Part shown: positions 63,162 through 64,000 of the stretch, one piece after another
How positions within the stretch are numbered: position 1 is the first letter of the stretch
Layout of the letters: the number at the start of each line of letters is the position of its first letter
Assembly (NCBI RefSeq): GCF_010894435.1
Contig: NZ_JAAIXZ010000019.1
Location: forward strand, 1 to 64,000
Source of the DNA: Pyxidicoccus trucidator
GTDB lineage: Bacteria; Myxococcota; Myxococcia; Myxococcales; Myxococcaceae
Length of the DNA: 64,000 nucleotides
Direction of reading: 5' to 3'
Notes under the pieces: model-generated
What the model was told of the DNA's origin: nothing
Databases searched by the model: none
The model's input: only the letters and a program-made list of their open reading frames with translations
Made by a program: the position numbers and the translations under genes

Positions 63162-64000
63162 ATGAACCAGCAGTCCTCTCCGCGGACGTGGCTCCGGCAC
63201 ATGCGCGGGGCCCTGCTCCTCCCGCTCCTCCTCGCCACCGCCTGCGCCCGTCAGGACGTGTCGCCCCTGCCGCCTTCACAGGACGCCGAGGCCCGCTTCT
63301 CCATCCACATCGACGAGCCCCTCGCGCCAGCCGCTTCCACCCCACGCGAGGTCTCCCGCCTCCAGGTGGACGTCTTCGAGCAGGGCCACGCGGACACGCC
63401 GCTGCTCACCGACTTCGAGCTCACCTCCACCGCCGGAGCATGGTCCGGCGCCCTCACGTCCCTTCCTCGCGGCGAGGCGCTGACCTTCTTCGCCCGCGCG
63501 TACCGCTCCGACGGCTCGCTGCTCTTCAGCGGCTCCACCGACCAGCGCCTCACCACGGACTCCGAGCAGGTCATCATCGGCCTCGCCACATCCAAGGCTG
63601 GAGCACCCTCTTCCCTCCCCCTCATCAAGCGCATCAGCCTCCCGCCGGAAGTGCAGTCCGGCCACGGCGGCGGCAACATCAGCGTCTCCGTCGAGGCCAC
63701 TCCTGGCGAGCGCCTCACCTGGTCCATCACCGCCGACGCCACTCCGAACAGCGGCGCCTTCTTCCCCGCCAGTGGCACCCTCACCTTGCTGGGCGCCGCA
63801 GGCACCTTCGTCAGTCAGTACGTCCCGCCCCTCGTCGCCGAGAAGACCGACTTCGTGCACACGGTGAAGGTCACCAGCGCCTCGGGCCACTCCGTCACCG
63901 CCACCTTCAAGACGAAGGTGAAGCCCCGGGGCCCCACGGACGGCGTGAAGGAGACCTCCGTCACCGCGCTCTTCAACCCTGTCATCCATGCGCTCGACGG
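63162..64000 (+). CDS. Lipoprotein paralogue 3 (cut by window end)
   Basis: The frame starts at ATG 63162 and is still open at the last base (279 codons visible). Lipobox LATAC lies near 24-28. The visible part repeats the first three domains of its two neighbours: ARFSIHIDEP near 45, the IIGLATSKAGAPSSLPLIKRISLP block, and the Ig-like GGGNISVSVEATPGERLTWSI near 175, ending at ALFNPVIHALDG. By analogy RCC1 repeats should follow beyond the window. There is no good ribosome site other than AGGAA eight bases upstream. Confidence 0.82.
   Translation, partial: MNQQSSPRTWLRHMRGALLLPLLLATACARQDVSPLPPSQDAEARFSIHIDEPLAPAASTPREVSRLQVDVFEQGHADTPLLTDFELTSTAGAWSGALTSLPRGEALTFFARAYRSDGSLLFSGSTDQRLTTDSEQVIIGLATSKAGAPSSLPLIKRISLPPEVQSGHGGGNISVSVEATPGERLTWSITADATPNSGAFFPASGTLTLLGAAGTFVSQYVPPLVAEKTDFVHTVKVTSASGHSVTATFKTKVKPRGPTDGVKETSVTALFNPVIHALD

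Noticed and set aside
60664-63345. 893-codon minus-strand open frame opposite RCC1 lipoprotein 2
   Set aside because: Antisense shadow, Gly/Ala/Val-rich, spanning a terminator and two genes.

Overview
The window is GC-rich (about 70%) with coding bias typical of the Myxococcaceae (Myxococcus, Corallococcus, Pyxidicoccus). Supporting signs are a DUF2378/TIGR02265 protein (a family described from Myxococcales), many serine/threonine kinases and hybrid histidine kinases, large families of secreted lipoproteins, and lipoprotein toxin/immunity loci of the kind used in myxobacterial kin recognition. No mobile element, CRISPR array or tRNA was found.

Layout. 1-1000: leader and multi-promoter region of what is very probably an rRNA operon reading leftwards out of the window, with at least eight tandem TTGAC-like / TAGAAG-like promoters. 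1143-4560: peptide deformylase plus fatty acid hydroxylase operon, a secreted Asp-box (BNR) protein and an NTF2-like protein. 4585-9492: a MarR regulator with twin palindromic operators coupled to an unknown protein, then a degenerate metallophosphoesterase, a secreted protein and a DUF2378 gene. 9489-14489: a ketoacyl-synthase III gene coupled to the DUF2378 gene, a MASE1 histidine kinase whose 3' end is tandemly duplicated, a protein with an SSB-like C-terminal tip, and a histone-H1-like DNA-binding protein. 15037-19315: MoxR ATPase, CoxE-like VWA protein and transketolase. 19415-23635: a 60-bp hairpin repeat array, an EF-hand-like repeat protein preceded by three palindromes, truB with a duplicated mini-gene in front of it, and an SMC/RecF-like ATPase.

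23967-33019 is a tandem array of five paralogous LVIVD-repeat lipoproteins; the first three share duplicated terminator-promoter spacers. 33068-36998 holds a Uma2-type nuclease-fold protein and a large helicase that joins a RelE-like N-terminus, a UvrD motor and ankyrin repeats. 37534-42486 is a three-gene operon of outer-membrane protein, lipoprotein with a polymorphic-toxin layout, and candidate immunity protein, coupled by stop/start overlaps. 42488-49705 is a signalling cluster (GAF kinase, response regulator, hybrid kinase, multi-receiver diguanylate cyclase, two XRE regulators). 49952-55466 contains an AHH-nuclease lipoprotein toxin with two tandem Imm11-like immunity genes, flanked by a Ser/Thr kinase and a pseudokinase. 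55542-57466 encodes two coupled zinc-ribbon membrane proteins, and 58150-64000 three tandem lipoproteins, two complete ones with RCC1 repeats and one cut by the window edge.

The strongest candidates for new biology are the rRNA multi-promoter array, the toxin/immunity operons, the RelE-UvrD-ankyrin fusion, and the duplicated mini-ORF at the start of truB. Functional statements rest on motif recognition by eye, without database searches.
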